A DNA stretch of 64,000 nt from Prostheceraeus crozeri (GCA_907163375.1 CAJQUW010006804.1:1-64000); one strand, 5' to 3'; shown: positions 12,342-25,292, counted from the first letter of the stretch. Notes: generated from the letters alone by a model not told the origin. Numbers and translations: made by a program.

Positions 12342-12349
12342 TATATAAA
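12342..12349 (+). promoter_or_regulatory. TATA box (TATATAAA) of small gene s1, left arm A
   Basis: Lies 32 bp upstream of the s1 ATG at 12381, after the conserved block that follows stem-loop 1. It matches the weaker TATGTAAA at 33053-33060 in element B. Confidence 0.7.
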
Positions 12350-12380
12350 CCACTGCCTCTCATTTCATTTCATTTCAATC

Positions 12381-12649
12381 ATGCAGACGCCGAACAGTCA
12401 AGTCAGCTCTCCTCGCGGACCGCAGTTAAGGCCGCGAAATTTATTTGAGGAATTTGTCAGACTAGAGGAGCAAGACAGAGTCCACAATAATCTTGCTCTC
12501 GGATTGGCAATCCGATGACAGCAACTGTTGTCAATCCAACAGAATGGCGCTACATTCCACTTTTCAGCCACATACCAATTAGCGTGGAAGTCGACACTGC
12601 TACCAAAGAGAGAGTCAAAGACTCTCTCAGCAGAATTGGTAGGCTGTAA
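12381..12649 (+). pseudogene. Small arm gene s1, frameshifted copy (left arm A)
   Basis: Homologous to the intact 88-codon s1 genes at 24862-25128 and 33092-33358. It has the same start and the same stop position, just before stem-loop 2. The tract is 269 bp instead of 267, and extra bases near 12495-12510 break the frame after about 40 codons. The conserved start (MQTPNSQVSSPRGPQ) is retained. Function unknown. Confidence 0.7.
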
Positions 12650-12678
12650 GATGACGTTACTCCCGAGAACGAACCACC

Positions 12679-12694
12679 GGCTCTCTTAAGGGCC
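12679..12694 (+). terminator. Histone-type 3' stem-loop 2 (left arm A)
   Basis: GGCTCTCTTAAGGGCC, about 30 nt after the s1 stop codon. It has the same CCACC…ACCATGGGGCAAGA context as the other copies. Confidence 0.6.
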
Positions 12695-12867
12695 ACCATG
12701 GGGCAAGATTTGATAGAACCTCCTCGCGGTTTGCCCTGGGCAGTCTTCAGACTGGCGAATACTATCATTAAGTTGAATCTGCTATCAGTCAACTTGAACG
12801 TTATGCAGTCGATTGCTATCCCTGAAGCATTCTGATTCGCTGTTGAGCAATTCATTGTTGAAAACCC

Positions 12868-12875
12868 TATATAAG
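12868..12875 (+). promoter_or_regulatory. TATA box (TATATAAG) of small gene s2, left arm A
   Basis: Lies 41 bp upstream of the s2 ATG at 12916 and is identical to the box at 33582-33589 in element B. Confidence 0.7.
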
Positions 12876-12915
12876 CCAGAAGATTGTAGCGCTTCTAATT
12901 CAATTTTAAGTCACG

Positions 12916-13140
12916 ATGGAAGCAACATCTGCTAGCACCATTCCCGTCTTCATCGATGAAGACAACGCCATTCCCGACTTCATCATCCTCGACGAGTGAC
13001 ATGAAGAGGATGAGCAGAAGGGGAAGATTAAGAAGATCGTTTGGACGGATGAGGTGTGGACTTCTAATACCACCCGCATCCGAAAGGTGCCAGATGCACC
13101 ACCACGGCTTAGGCGGCACAGGGTTTATCACAACCTAACT
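12916..13140 (+). pseudogene. Small arm gene s2, broken copy (left arm A)
   Basis: Starts like the open copy at 33630 (MEAT, then an acidic IPDFIILDE block). It has an insertion repeating an acidic segment and an in-frame TGA directly after LDE. Downstream sequence keeps the basic/aromatic KKIVWTD…WTSNTTRIRK region. The true 3' end of the family is unclear because stem-loop 3 lies inside the longest frame. Confidence 0.6.
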
Positions 13141-13197
13141 GTCATACCTATTGACTATTCAAGCCAATGGTCAACTAGTCGCAGAGAACGAACCACC

Positions 13198-13213
13198 GGC
13201 CCTCATAAGGGCC
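13198..13213 (+). terminator. Histone-type 3' stem-loop 3 (left arm A)
   Basis: GGCCCTCATAAGGGCC: perfect 6-bp stem, loop CAUA, same flanks as the other copies. Confidence 0.6.
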
Positions 13214-13531
13214 ACCATGGGGCAAGACATGATAGAACCTCCTCGCGGTTTGCCCTGGGCAGTCTTCAGACTGGCGAATACTATCATTAAGTTGAATCTG
13301 CTATCAGTCAACTTGAACGTTGCAAATGAAGTTCGGTGTAATACTTCCTTTCGACGGGCGTTCCTGTATAGGGCGGCGGTGAAACCCGTAGCTATGTATA
13401 CCGCAAGGCACATTCGGCAATGGTCAATCTTGTTAAACCTCTGTGCGTCATGTTTGCAAGTGATTGCCTCTGTCTCAACGTAGTATGCATTCGCGCCAGG
13501 GCGACATTTAGCCAACTGTCGAATGTTCCCT

Positions 13532-13537
13532 TATAAA
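13532..13537 (+). promoter_or_regulatory. TATA-like box of a third arm unit
   Basis: TATAAA in CCCTTATAAACTTTCC, followed by a conserved ~130-bp leader. In element B the matching box (38455-38460) lies directly beside the LTR retrotransposon insertion. No long ORF follows, so the product is unknown. Confidence 0.45.
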
Positions 13538-13662
13538 CTTTCCATTGCATACGTTATGAGAACCATGAGTTCTACCTGTCTCTATCAATGAGACGAATTG
13601 ATGAATGGAATGAAATGGGAGGACACTCACGCGCCACACGCAACATAACACACTTCTCTCTT

Positions 13663-14040
13663 CCGTAGTCTAACAAGCTCTTTACACATGGATCGCAGTC
13701 GATTGCTATCCCTGTATCATGTAAGCTACCTAAATTTTATTTAACACTATTTCACCTACCATCATCGCTCATATGAAATGTTATAAGATTTACAAGTTAG
13801 ACTAAGCGTGCTACTATTTCCAAATGAAAAAGTATACATGGTTAAATCATCCACTTAAGCCCATCCGTAGTCTAACAAGCTCTTTACACATGGATCGCAG
13901 TCGATTGCTATCCCTGTATCAGAAGTGTAAGCTATCTTAATTTTATTTGACACTATTTCATCTACCATCATCACCCATATGAAGTGTCATAAGATTTACA
14001 AGTTAGACTAAGCGTTCTACTATTTGTAAATGAAAGATAT
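13663..14040 (+). repeat. ~200-bp direct duplication upstream of AT-rich array
   Basis: Two near-identical units start at CCGTAGTCTAACAAGCTC (13663 and 13864). Each contains ATGGATCGCAGTCGATTGC and a possible splice donor (TGTAAGCTA). The pair also occurs in the right arm (about 23520-23882, inverted) and in element B (38587-38990). Confidence 0.75.
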
Positions 14041-17000
14041 AGTTTCAACAGTTTACAGATTAAAAATAAAGTTTGAACAGTGTGTACGTTAGAAATAAAG
14101 TCCTATCTGTTTGAATGTTAGAAACAAAATAAAGTTTACAAGATAAAAACAAAGTTTCACCACTTTACAAGTTAAAAATAAATTTTCAATAGTGTGTACG
14201 TTAGAAATAAAGTTTTAGCTGTTTGTATATCAAAAACAAAGTTTCAAGAGTTTACAAGTTAAAAAATAAAGTTTCAATGGTGTATACGTTAGAAATAAAG
14301 TTTCACCTGTTTGTATATCAAAAACAAAGTTTCAAGAGTTTACAAGTTAAAAATAAAGTTTCAATAGTGTATGCGTTAGAAATAAAGTTTTAGCTGTTTG
14401 TATATCAAAATAAAGTTTCAAGAGTTTACAAGTTAGAAATAAAGTTTCAATAGTGTATGCGTTAGAAATAAAGGTGTAACTGTTTGTAAAGATAAGATCG
14501 CAAGATTTACTAGTTTACAAGTTAGACTAAGTGTAAATTAAAAATAAAATTATAACTGTTCACGAGTTAAAGCGTTGATGCAACGATGAACAATTAATAA
14601 GCTGAAAAGTTTTAGATTCACTTTAACATTACCATATGTTTACAGATAGAAATGTATCACAGCAAAGCTACTTCATGAGTTAGTTTTCCAGGAGTGTATC
14701 ATCTCAAACTTTTACTCCGACTGTGGAACATTGATTTCCATGATGAAGATTTAAATAGTTAGATTCGATGACGAACAAGATTTACTAGTTTACAAGTTGG
14801 ACACAGCGTTCTACTATTTGTAAATGAAAGATATAATTTCAAAAAATTTACCAGTTAGAAATAAAGTTTCAACAGTCTACAAGTAAAAAATAAAGTTTCA
14901 TTAGTTTACAAGTTAAGAATAAAGTTTCAATAGTGTGTATGTTAAGAATAAAGTTCTATCTGTTTATATGTTAAAAATAAAAATGAAGGTTCACCAGTTT
15001 ACAAGTTAAGAATAAAGTTTTATCTGCTTGTATGTCAGAAATGAAATAAAGTTTCACCAGTTTAAGAGTTAAAAATAAAGTTTCAATAGTTTGCAAGTTA
15101 GAACTAATGTTTCAATAGTGCATATGTTAAGAATAAAGTTTTATCTGTTTGTATGTTAGAAATAGAATGAAGTTTCACCAGTTGGCAAGTTAAGAATAAA
15201 GTTTTATCTGTTTGTATGATAGTAATAAAACAAAGTTTCAACCGTTTACAAGTTAAAAATAAAGTTTCAATAGTTTACAAGTTAAGAATAAAGTTTCAAT
15301 AGTGTGTATGTTAAGAATAAAGTTATATCTGTTTATATGTTAGAAATAGAATGAAGTTTCACCAGTTTACAAGTTAAGAATAAAGTTTTATCTGCTTGTA
15401 TGTCAGAAATGAAATAAAGTTTCACCAGTTTAAGAGTTAAAAATAAAGTTTCAATAGTTTGCAAGTTAGAACTAATGTTTCAATAGTGCATATGTTAAGA
15501 ATAAAGTTTTATCTGTTTGTATGTTAGAAATAGAATGAAGTTTCACCAGTTGGCAAGTTAAGAATAAAGTTTTATCTGTTTGTATGATAGAAATAAAACA
15601 AAGTTTCAACCGTTTACAAGTTAAAAATAAAGTTTCAATAGTTTACAAGTTAAGAATAAAGTTTCAATAGTGTGCATGTTAAGAATAAAGTTCTATCTGT
15701 TTGTATGTTACAAATAAAGTTCTATCTGTTTATATGTTAGAAATAGAATGAAGTTTCACCAGTTTACAAGTTACGAATAAAGTTCTATCTCTTTAAGTTT
15801 GCAAGTTAAGAATAAAGTTCTATCTGTTTCTATGTTAGAAATAAAACAAAGTTTCAACCGTTTACAAGTTAAAAATAAAGTTTTAATAGTTTACAAGTTA
15901 AGAAAAAAGTTTCAATAGTCTGCATGTTCAGAATAAATTTCTATCTGTTTATATGTTAGAACTTAAATGAAGTTTCACCAGTTTACAAGTTAAGAATAAA
16001 GTTCTATCTGTTCATATGTTAGAAATAAAATGAAGTTTCATTTTATTTACAAGTTAAGAATAAAGTTCTATCTGTTTGTATGTTAGAAATAAAATGAAGT
16101 TTCAACCGTTAACAAGTTAAAAATAAAGTTTCAATAGTTTACTGGTTAAAACTAATGTTTCACCAGTTGGCAAGTTAAGAATAAAGTTTATCTGTTTGTA
16201 TGATAGAAATAAAATAAAGTTTCAACCGTTTACAAGTTAATAATAAAGTTTCAATAGTTTACAAGTTAAGAATAAAGTTTCAATAGTGTGCATGTTCAGA
16301 ATAAAGTTCTATCTGTTTATATGTTAGAATTAGAATGAAGTTTCACATGTTTACAAGTTAAGAATAAAGTTCTATCTCTTTGTATGTTAGAAATAAAATG
16401 AAGTTTCATCAGTTTACAAGTTAAGAATAAAGTTTCAATAGTTTGCAAGTTAAAACTAATGTTCCACCAGTTGGAAAGTTAGGAATAAAGTTCTATCTGT
16501 TTATATGTTAGAAAAAAAATGAAGGTTCAATAGTTTACAAGTTAAGAATAAAGTTTTATCTGCTTGTATGTCAGAAATGAAATAAAGTTTCACCAGTTTA
16601 AAAGTTCAAAATAAAGTTTCAATAATGTGTACGTTAGAAACAAAGTTTCAACCGTTTACAAGTTAAAAATAAAGTTTCAATAGTTTACAAGTTAAGAATA
16701 AAGTTTCAATAGTGTGTATGTTAAGAATAAAAGTTTATCTGTTTGTATGTTAGAAATATAATGAAGTTTCACCAGTTGGCAAGTTAAGAATAAAGTTTTA
16801 TCTCTTTGTATGTTAGAAATAAAATGAAGTTTCACCAGTTTACAAGTTAAGAATAAAGTTCTATCTCTTTCAGTTTACAAGTTAAGAATAAAGTTCTATC
16901 TGTTTGTATGTTAGAAATAAAACAAAGTTTCAACCGTTTACAAGTTAAAAATAAAGTTTCAATAGTTTGCAAGTTAAGAATAAAGTTTCAATAGTGTGCA

Positions 17001-18990
17001 TGTTAATAATAAAGTTCTATCTGCTTATATGTTAGAAATAGAATGAAGTTTCACCAGTTTACAAGTTAAGAATAAAGTTCTATCTGTTTATATGTTAGAA
17101 ATAGAATGAAGTTTCTCCAGTTTACAAGTTAAGAATAAAGTTCTATCTGTTTGTATGTTAGAAATAAAATGAAGTTTCAACCGTTAACAAGTTAAAAATA
17201 AAGTTTCAATAGTTTGCAAGTTAAAACTAATGTTTCACCAGTTGGCAAGTTAAGAATAAAGTTTTATCTGTTTGTATGATAGAAATAAAACAAAGTTTCA
17301 ACCGTTTACAAGTTATGAATAAAGTTTCAATAGTTTACAAGTTAAGAATAAAGTTTCAATAGTGTGCATGTTCAGAATAAAGTTCTATCTGTTTATATGT
17401 TAGAAATAGAATGAAGTTTCACCAGTTTACAAGTTAAGAATAAAGTTCTATCTGTTTGTATGTTAGAAATAGAATGAAGTTTCACCAGTTGGCAAGTTAA
17501 GAATAAAGTTCTATCTGTTTGTATGTTAGAAATAAAACAAAGTTTCAACCGTTTACAAGTTCAGATTGAAGTTTCACGAGTTTACAAGTTAAGAATAAAG
17601 TTCTATGTGTTTATATGTTAGAAATAAAATGAAGTTTCATCAGTTTACAAGTTACGAATAAAGTTTTATCTGTTTGTATGTTAGAAAAAAAACAAAATTT
17701 CAACCGTTAACAAGTTAAAAATAAAGTTTCAATAGTTTGCAAGTTAAAACTAATGTTTCACCAGTTGGCAAGTTAAGAATAAAGTTTTATCTGTTTGTAT
17801 GATAGAAACAAAACAAAGTTTCAACCGTTTACAAGTTATGAATAAAGTTTCAATAGTTTACAAGTTAAGAATAAAGTTTCAATAGTGTGCATGTTTAGAA
17901 TAAAGTTCTATCTGTTTATATGTTAGAAATAGAATGAAGTTTCACCAGTTTACAAGTTAAGAATAAAGTTCTATCTGTTTATATGTTAGAAATAAAATGA
18001 CGTTTCATCAGTTTGCAAGTTAAGAATAAAGTTCTATCTGTTTGTATGTTAGAAATAAAACAAAGTTTCACGAATGTGTACGTTAGAAACAAAGTTTCAA
18101 CCGTTTACAAGTTAAAAACAAAGTTTCAATAGTTTACAAGTTAAGAATAAAGTTTCAATAGTGTGTATGTTAAGAATAAAGTTTTATGTGTTTGTATGTT
18201 AGAAATAGAATGAAGTTTCATCAGTTTACAAGTTAAGAATAAAGTTCTATCTGTTTATATGTTAGAAATAAAACAAAGTTTCAACCGTTAACAAGTTAGA
18301 AAAAAAGTTTCAATAGTGTATATGTTAAGAATAAAGTTCTTTCCGTTTATATGTTAGAAATAGAATGAAGTTTCACCAGTTTACAAGTTAAGACTAAAGT
18401 TTTATCTGTTTATATGTTAGAAATATAATGAAGGTTCACCAGTTTACAAGTTAAGAATAAAGTTTTATCTGCTTGTATGTCAGAAATGAAATATAGTTTC
18501 ACCAGTTGAAAAGTTAAAAATAAAGTTTCAATAATGTGTACGTTAGAAATAAAGTTTCAACCGTTACCGTTTACAAGTTAAAAATAAAGTTTCAATAGTG
18601 TGTATGTTAAGAATAAAGTTCTATCTGTTTAGATGTTAGAAATAAAAATGAAAGTTCAATAGTTTACAAGTTAAGAATAAAGTTTTATCTGCTTGTATGT
18701 CAGAAATGAAATATAGTTTCACCAGTTGAAAAGTTAAGAATAAAGTTTCAATAATGTGTACGTTATAAATAAAGTTTCAACCGTTACCGTTTACAAGTTA
18801 AAAATAAAGTTTCAATAGTGTGTATGTTAAGAATAAAGTTCTATCTGTTTATATGTAAGAAATAAAAATGAAGGTTCAATAGTTTACAAGTTAAGAATAA
18901 AGTTTTATCTGCTTGTATGTCAGAAATGAAATAAAGTTTCACCATTTTAAAAGTTCAAAATAAAGTTTCAATAATGTGTACGTTAGAAAC
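14030..18990 (+). repeat. AT-rich ~63-bp tandem array, left arm
   Basis: Degenerate repeats built from two ~30-bp motifs: AAGTTTCAATAGTTTACAAG and AGTTCTATCTGTTTGTATGT. Nearly every ~30 bp ends in AATAAA or a one-base variant. The copies are shuffled and uneven. No gene is visible in these 5 kb. The mirror array is at 19130-23500. Confidence 0.9.
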
Positions 18991-19099
18991 AATGTTTTGC
19001 GTTACAAACAAAGACAAACGCGTTTGTCAAGTTCATTTGATTCTATTATGTCAGTATGACACACATTTGATTTACAAAACATGCTTTGAATACTCATAC
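18991..19099. other. Centre of the giant palindrome
   Basis: Short unique spacer where repeat orientation flips. It contains the perfect 16-bp palindrome GACAAACGCGTTTGTC (19013-19028) and TGTCAGTATGACA (19049-19061), an inverted repeat with a 3-nt loop. This is where a hairpin turn-around or dimer joint would be expected. Confidence 0.7.
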
Positions 19100-19129
19100 G
19101 ATGAAGTTCTTACTTTCATTTATTTCTAA

Positions 19130-22100
19130 TGTACACACTGTTGAAACTTTATTTTTCAACTTGTAATCTGTTGAAACTTTATTTTGTTTCTAACATATAA
19201 ACAGCTAAAACTTTATTGCTAACGTACACACTGTTAAAACTTTATTTTTAACTTGTAAACGGCTGAAACTTTATTTCTAACGCACAAAGCGCTTAAACTT
19301 TATTTCCATCATACACACTATTGAAACATTATTTTTAACTTGTAAACGGTAACGGTTGAAACTTTATTTTTAACGTACACATTATTGAAACTTTGTTTTT
19401 AACTTTTCAACTGGTGAAACTTTATTTCATTTCTGACATACAAGCAGATAAATCTTTATTCTTAACTTGTAAACTGGTGAAGCTTCATTTTATTTCTAAC
19501 ATATAAACAGATAGAACTTTATTCTTAACATACACACTATTGAAACCTTATTTTTAACTTGTAAACGGTGACGGTTGAAACTTTATTTCTAACGTACACA
19601 TTATTGAAACTTTATTTTCAACTTTTCAACTGGTGAAACTTTGTTTCATTTCTGACATACAAGCAGATAAAACTTTATTCTTAACTTGTAAACTATTGAA
19701 CTTTCATTTTTATTTCTAACATCTAAACAGATAGAACTTTATTCTTAACATACACACTATTGAAACTTTATTTTTAACTTGTAAACGGTAACGATTGAAA
19801 CTTTATTTCTAACGTACACATTATTGAAACTTTGTTTTTAACTTTTCAACTGGTGAAACTTTATTTCATTTCTGACATACAAGCAGATAAAACTTTATTC
19901 TTAACTTGTAAACTGGTGAAGCTTCATTTTATTTCTAACATACAAACAGATAAAACTTTATTCTTAACTGGCCAACTGGTGAAACATTAGTTTTAACTTG
20001 CAAACTATTGAAACTTTTTTTTTAACTTGTTAACGGTTGAAACTTTGTTTTATTTCTAACATATAAACAGATAGAACTTTATTCTTAACTTGTAAACTGA
20101 TGAAACTTCATTTTATTTCTAACATATAAACAGATAGAACTTTATTCTTAACTTGTAAACTGGTGAAACTTCATTCTATTTCTAAAATATAAACAGATAC
20201 AACTTTATTCTTAACATGCACACTATTGAAACTTTATTTTTAACTTGTAAACTGTTGAAACTTTGTTTTATTTCTAACATACAAACAGATAGAACTTTAT
20301 TCTTAACTTGTAAACTTAAACAGATAGAACTTTATTCGTAACTTGTAAACTGGTGAAACTTCATTCTATTTCTAACATAAACAAATAGAAATTTATTCTT
20401 AACATGCACACTATTGAAACTTTATTCTTAACTTGTAAACTATTGAAACTTTATTCTTAACTTGTAAACTGATGAAACTTCATTTCATTTCTAACATACA
20501 AACAGATAGAACTTTATTCTTAACTTGTAAACTGGTGAAACTTCATTATATTTCTAACATATAAACAGATAGAACTTTATTCTTAACATATACACTATTG
20601 AAACTTTATTCTTAACTTGTAAACGGTTGAAACTTTGTTTTATTTCTAACATACAAGCAGATAGAACTTTATTCTTAACTTGTAAACTGGTGAAACTTCA
20701 TTATATTTCTAACATATAAACAGATAGAACTTTATTCTTAACATATTTACTATTGAAACTTTATTCTTAACTTGTAAACGGTTGAAACTTTGTTTTATTT
20801 CTAACATACAAACAGATAGAACTTTATTCTTAACTTGTAAACTGATGAAACTTCATTTCATTTCTAACATACAAACAGATAGAACTTTATTCTTAACTTG
20901 TAAACTGGTGAAACTTCATTATATTTCTAACATATAAACAGATAGAACTTTATTCTTAACATATACACTATTGAAACTTTATTCTTAACTTGTAAACGGT
21001 TGAAACTTTGTTTTATTTCTAACATACAAGCAGATAGAACTTTATTCTTAACTCGTAAACTGGTGAAACTTCATTATATTTCTAACATATAAACAGATAG
21101 AACTTTATTCTTAACATATTCACTATTGAAACCTTATTCTTAACTTGTAAACGGTTAAAACTTTGTTTTATTTCTAACATACAAACAGATAGAACTTTAT
21201 TCTTAACATACACACTATTGAAACTTTATTCTTAACTTGTAAACTATTGAAACTTTATTTTTAACTTTTAAGCTGATGAAACTTTATTTCTTTTCTGACA
21301 TACAAGCCGATAGAACTTTATTCTTAACATACACACTATTGAAACTTTATTTTTAACTTGTAAACGGTAACGGTTGAAACTTTATTTCTAACGTACACAT
21401 TATTGAAACTTTATTTTTAACTTTTCAACTGGTGAAACTATATTTCATTTCTGACATACAAGCAGATATAACTTTATTCTTAACTTGTAAACTGGTGAAG
21501 CTTCATTTTATTTCTAACATACAAACAGATAAAACTTTATTCTTAACATACGCACTATTGAAACATTAGTTTTAACTTACAAACTATTGAAACTTTATTT
21601 TTAACTTGTTAAGGGTTGAAATTTTGTTTTATTTCTAACATACAAACAGATAGAACTTTATTCTTAACTTGTAAACTGATGAAACTTCATTTTATTTCTA
21701 ACATATAAACTGATAGAACTCTATTCTTAACTTGTAAACTGGTGAAACTTCATTCCATTTCTAACATATAAACAGATAGAACTTTATTCTTAACATGCAC
21801 ACTATTGAAACTTTATTCTTAACTTGTAAACTATTGAAACTTTATTTTTAACATGTAAACGGTTGAAACTTTGTTTTATTTCTAACATACAAACAGATAG
21901 AACTTTATTCTTAACTTGTAAACTTAAAGAGATAGAACTTTATTCGTAACTTGTAAACCGATGAAACTTCATTGTATTTCTAACATATAAACAGATAGAA
22001 CTTTATTCTTAACTTGTAAACTGGAGAAACTTCATTCTATTTCTAACATATAAACAGATAGAACTTTATTTCTAACATACAAACAGATAGAACTTTATAC

Positions 22101-23500
22101 TTAACTTGTAAACTGGTGAAACTTCATTCTATTTCTAACATATAAACAGATAGAACTTTATTCTTAACATACACACTATTGAAACTTTATTCTTAACTTG
22201 TAAACGGTTGAAACTTTGTTTTATTTCTATCATACAAACAGATAAAACTTTATTCTTAACTTGCCAACTGGTGAAACTTCATTCTATTTCTAACATACAA
22301 ACAGATAAAACTTTATTCTTAACATATGCACTATCGAAACATTAGTTTTAACTTGCAAGCTATTGAAACTTTATTTTTAACTCTTAAACTGGTGAATTTT
22401 TATTTCATTTCTGACATACAAGCAGATAAAACTTTATTCTTAACTTGTAAACTGGTGAACCTTCATTTTTATTTTTAACATATAAACAGATAGAACTTTA
22501 TTCTTAACATACACACTATTGAAACTTTATTCTTAACTTGTAAACTATTGAAACTTTATTTTTAACTTGTAGACTGTTGAAACTTTATTTCTAACTGGTA
22601 AATTTTTTGAAATTATATCTTTCATTTACAAATAGTAGAACGCTGTGTCCAACTTGTAAACTAGTAAATCTTGTTCGTCATCGAATCTAACTATTTAAAT
22701 CTTCATCATGGAAATCAATTTTCCACAGTCGGAGTAAAAGTTTGAGATGATACACTCCTGGAAAACTAACTCATGAAGTAGCTTTGCTGTGATACATTTC
22801 TATCTGTAAACATATGGTAATGTTAAAGTGAATCTAAAACTTTTCAGCTTATTAATTGTTCATCGTTGCATCAACGCTTTAACTCGTGAACAGTTATAAT
22901 TTTATTTTTAATTTACACTTAGTCTAACTTGTAAACTAGTAAATCTTGCGATCTTATTTTTACAAACAGTTACACCTTTATTTCTAACGCATACACTATT
23001 GAAACTTTATTTCTAACTTGTAAACTCTTGAAACTTTATTTTGATATACAAACAGCTAAAACTTTATTTCTAACGCATACACTATTGAAACTTTATTTCT
23101 AACTTGTAAACTCTTGAAACTTTGTTTTTGATATACAAACAGCTAAAACTTTATTTCTAACGTACACACTATTGAAACTTTATTTTTAACTTGTAAACTC
23201 TTGAAACTTTGTTTTTGATATACAAACAGCTAAAACTTTATTTCTAACGTATACACCATTGAAACTTTATTTTTTAACTTGTAAACTCTTGAAACTTTGT
23301 TTTTGATATACAAACAGCTAAAACTTTATTTCTAACGTATACACCATTGAAACTTTATTTTTAACTTGTAAAGTGGTGAAACTTTACTTTTTATCTTGTA
23401 AACTTTATTTTGTTTCTAACATTCAAACAGATAGGACTTTATTTCTAACGTACACACTGTTCAAACTTTATTTTTAATCTGTAAACTGTTGAAACTATAT
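19130..23500 (-). repeat. AT-rich ~63-bp tandem array, right arm
   Basis: Inverted version of the left array (TATTCTTAACTTGTAAAC / AACATACAAACAGATAGAAC units, TTTATT every ~30 bp). No gene is visible. Confidence 0.9.
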
Positions 23501-24327
23501 CTTTCATTTACAAATAGTAGAACGCTTAGTCTAACTTGTAAATCTTATGACACTTCATATGGGTGATGATGGTAGATGAAATAGTGTCAAATAAAATTAA
23601 GATAGCTTACACTTCTGATACAGGGATAGCAATCGACTGCGATCCATGTGTAAAGAGCTTGTTAGACTACGGATGGGCTTAAGTGGATGATTTAACCATG
23701 TATACTTTTTCATTTGGAAATAGTAGCACGCTTAGTCTAACTTGTAAATCTTATAACATTTCATATGGGCGATGATGGTAGGTGAAATAGTGTTAGATAA
23801 AATTTAGATAGCTTACACTTCTGATACAGGGATAGCAATCGACTGCGATCCATGTGTAAAGAGCTTGTTAGACTACGGAAGAGAGAAGTGTGTTATGTTG
23901 CGTGTGGCGCGTGAGTATCCTCCCATTTCATTCCATTCATCAATTCGTCTCATTGATAGAGACAGGTAGAACTCATGGTTCTCATAACGTATGCAATGGA
24001 AAGTTTATAAGGGAACATTCGACAGTTGGCTAAATGTCGCCCTGGCGTGAATGCATACTACGTTGAGACAGAGGCAATCACTTGCAAACATGACGCACAG
24101 AGGTTTAACAAGATTGACCATTGCCGAATGTCCCTTGCGGTATACATAGCTACGGGTTTCACCGCCGCCCTTTACAGGAACGCCCGTCGAAAGGAAGTAT
24201 TACACCGAACTTCATTTGCAACGTTCAAGTTGACTGATAGCAGATTCAACTTAATGATAGTATTCGCCAGTCCGAAGACTGCCCAGGACAAACCACGTGG
24301 AGGTTCTATCATGTCTTGCCCCATGGT

Positions 24328-24343
24328 GGCCCTTATGAGGGCC
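24328..24343 (-). terminator. Histone-type stem-loop 3 (right arm A)
   Basis: On the minus strand it reads GGCCCTCATAAGGGCC followed by ACCATGGGGCAAGA. Confidence 0.55.
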
Positions 24344-24369
24344 GGTGGTTCGTTCCCGGCGACAAGTTG

Positions 24370-24590
24370 ACCATTGGCTTGAATAGTCAATAGGTATGAC
24401 AGTTAGGTTGTGATAAACCCTGTGCCGCCTAAGCCGTGGTGGTGCATCTGGCACCTTTCGGATGCGGGTGGTATTAGAAGTCCACACCCCATCCGTCCAA
24501 ACGATCTTCTTGATCTTCTCCTTCTTCTCTTCTCCACTCGTCGAGGATGATGAAGTCGGGAATGGTGTTGGTAGGAGACGTTGCTTCCAT
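24370..24590 (-). pseudogene. Small arm gene s2, frameshifted copy (right arm A)
   Basis: Starts at the conserved ATG (24590) and reads MEATSPTNTIPDFIILDEW, identical to the copy in element B at the protein level. The acidic run after that point is out of frame. Its TATA box is also degraded (TATCTAAG on the minus strand), so this copy is probably dead. Confidence 0.6.
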
Positions 24591-24811
24591 CGTGACTTAA
24601 AATTGAATGAGAAGCGCTACAATCCTCTGGCTTAGATAGGGTTTTCAACAATGAATTGCTCAACAGCGAATCAGAATGCTTCAGGGATGGCAATCGACTG
24701 CATAACGTTCAAGTAGACTGATAGCAAATTCAACTTAATGATAGTATTCGCCAGTCTGAAGACAGCCCAGGGCAAACCGCGAGGAGGTTCTATCAAATCT
24801 TGCCCCATGGT

Positions 24812-24827
24812 GGCCCTTATCAGGGCC
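24812..24827 (-). terminator. Histone-type stem-loop 2 (right arm A)
   Basis: On the minus strand it reads GGCCCTGATAAGGGCC (loop GAUA), ~35 nt after the s1 stop codon. Confidence 0.55.
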
Positions 24828-24861
24828 GGTGGTTCGTTCTCGCGGGTCGTCATCAGTCATC

Positions 24862-25128
24862 TTACAGCCTACCGATTCTGCTGAGAGAGTCTTTGACTCT
24901 CTCCATGGTAGCAATGTCGACTTCCATGCTAGTTGGCATGTGAGTGGAGGGTGGAATGTAGCGCCATTCCAATTGATTGATAACAATTGCTGTCATCGCA
25001 TTGCCAATCCGAGCAAGAATGTTGTGGACTCTGTCTTGCTCCTCTATTCTAAGAAATTTATTAAATAAATTTCGCGGTCTGAACTGCGGTCCGCGAGGAG
25101 AGCTGACTTGACTGTTCGGCGTCTGCAT
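24862..25128 (-). CDS. Small arm gene s1, 88 codons (right arm A)
   Basis: Open 88-residue protein, Pro/Arg-rich at the N-terminus (VSSPRGPQFRPRNLF). A short amphipathic helix region follows (RIEEQDRVHNILARIGNAM), then a conserved WRYIPPSTHMPTSMEVD stretch and a C-terminal helix ending SLSRIGRL. The copy in element B is the same length with about 80% identical residues by eye, so selection has kept the frame. It has its own promoter position and ends just before a histone-like stem-loop. Family unknown; no membrane segment or Cys/His motif. Its TATA box is degraded here (TATGCAAA on the minus strand). Confidence 0.55.
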   Translation of the reverse strand: MQTPNSQVSSPRGPQFRPRNLFNKFLRIEEQDRVHNILARIGNAMTAIVINQLEWRYIPPSTHMPTSMEVDIATMERVKDSLSRIGRL

Positions 25129-25292
25129 GATTGAAATGAAATGAAATGAGAGGTAGTGGTTTGCATACCCCTCTAATGCGACGCAACGTTCAAGTTGACT
25201 GATAGCAGATTCAACTTAATGATAGTATTCGCCAGTCTAAAGATTGCCCAGGGCAAACCGCGAGGAGGTTCTATCATGTCTTTCCCCTAGCT

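Larger units (their letters stand above)
9647..18990 (+). repeat. Left arm of the giant palindrome in element A
   Basis: Read left to right, this arm holds a promoter, a 0.9-kb intron, the coiled-coil gene, three hairpin-ended units and an AT-rich array. It is mirrored by 19100-27410. Corresponding points include the small-gene ATG at 12381 versus 25128 and the coiled-coil ATG at 10857 versus 26592. The intron segment is nearly identical between arms, while the coiled-coil ORF has diverged, so conservation is uneven. Confidence 0.9.

Noticed and set aside
14030-23500. CRISPR-like array
   Set aside because: Repeats are degenerate and contiguous without unique spacers, and the genome is eukaryotic.
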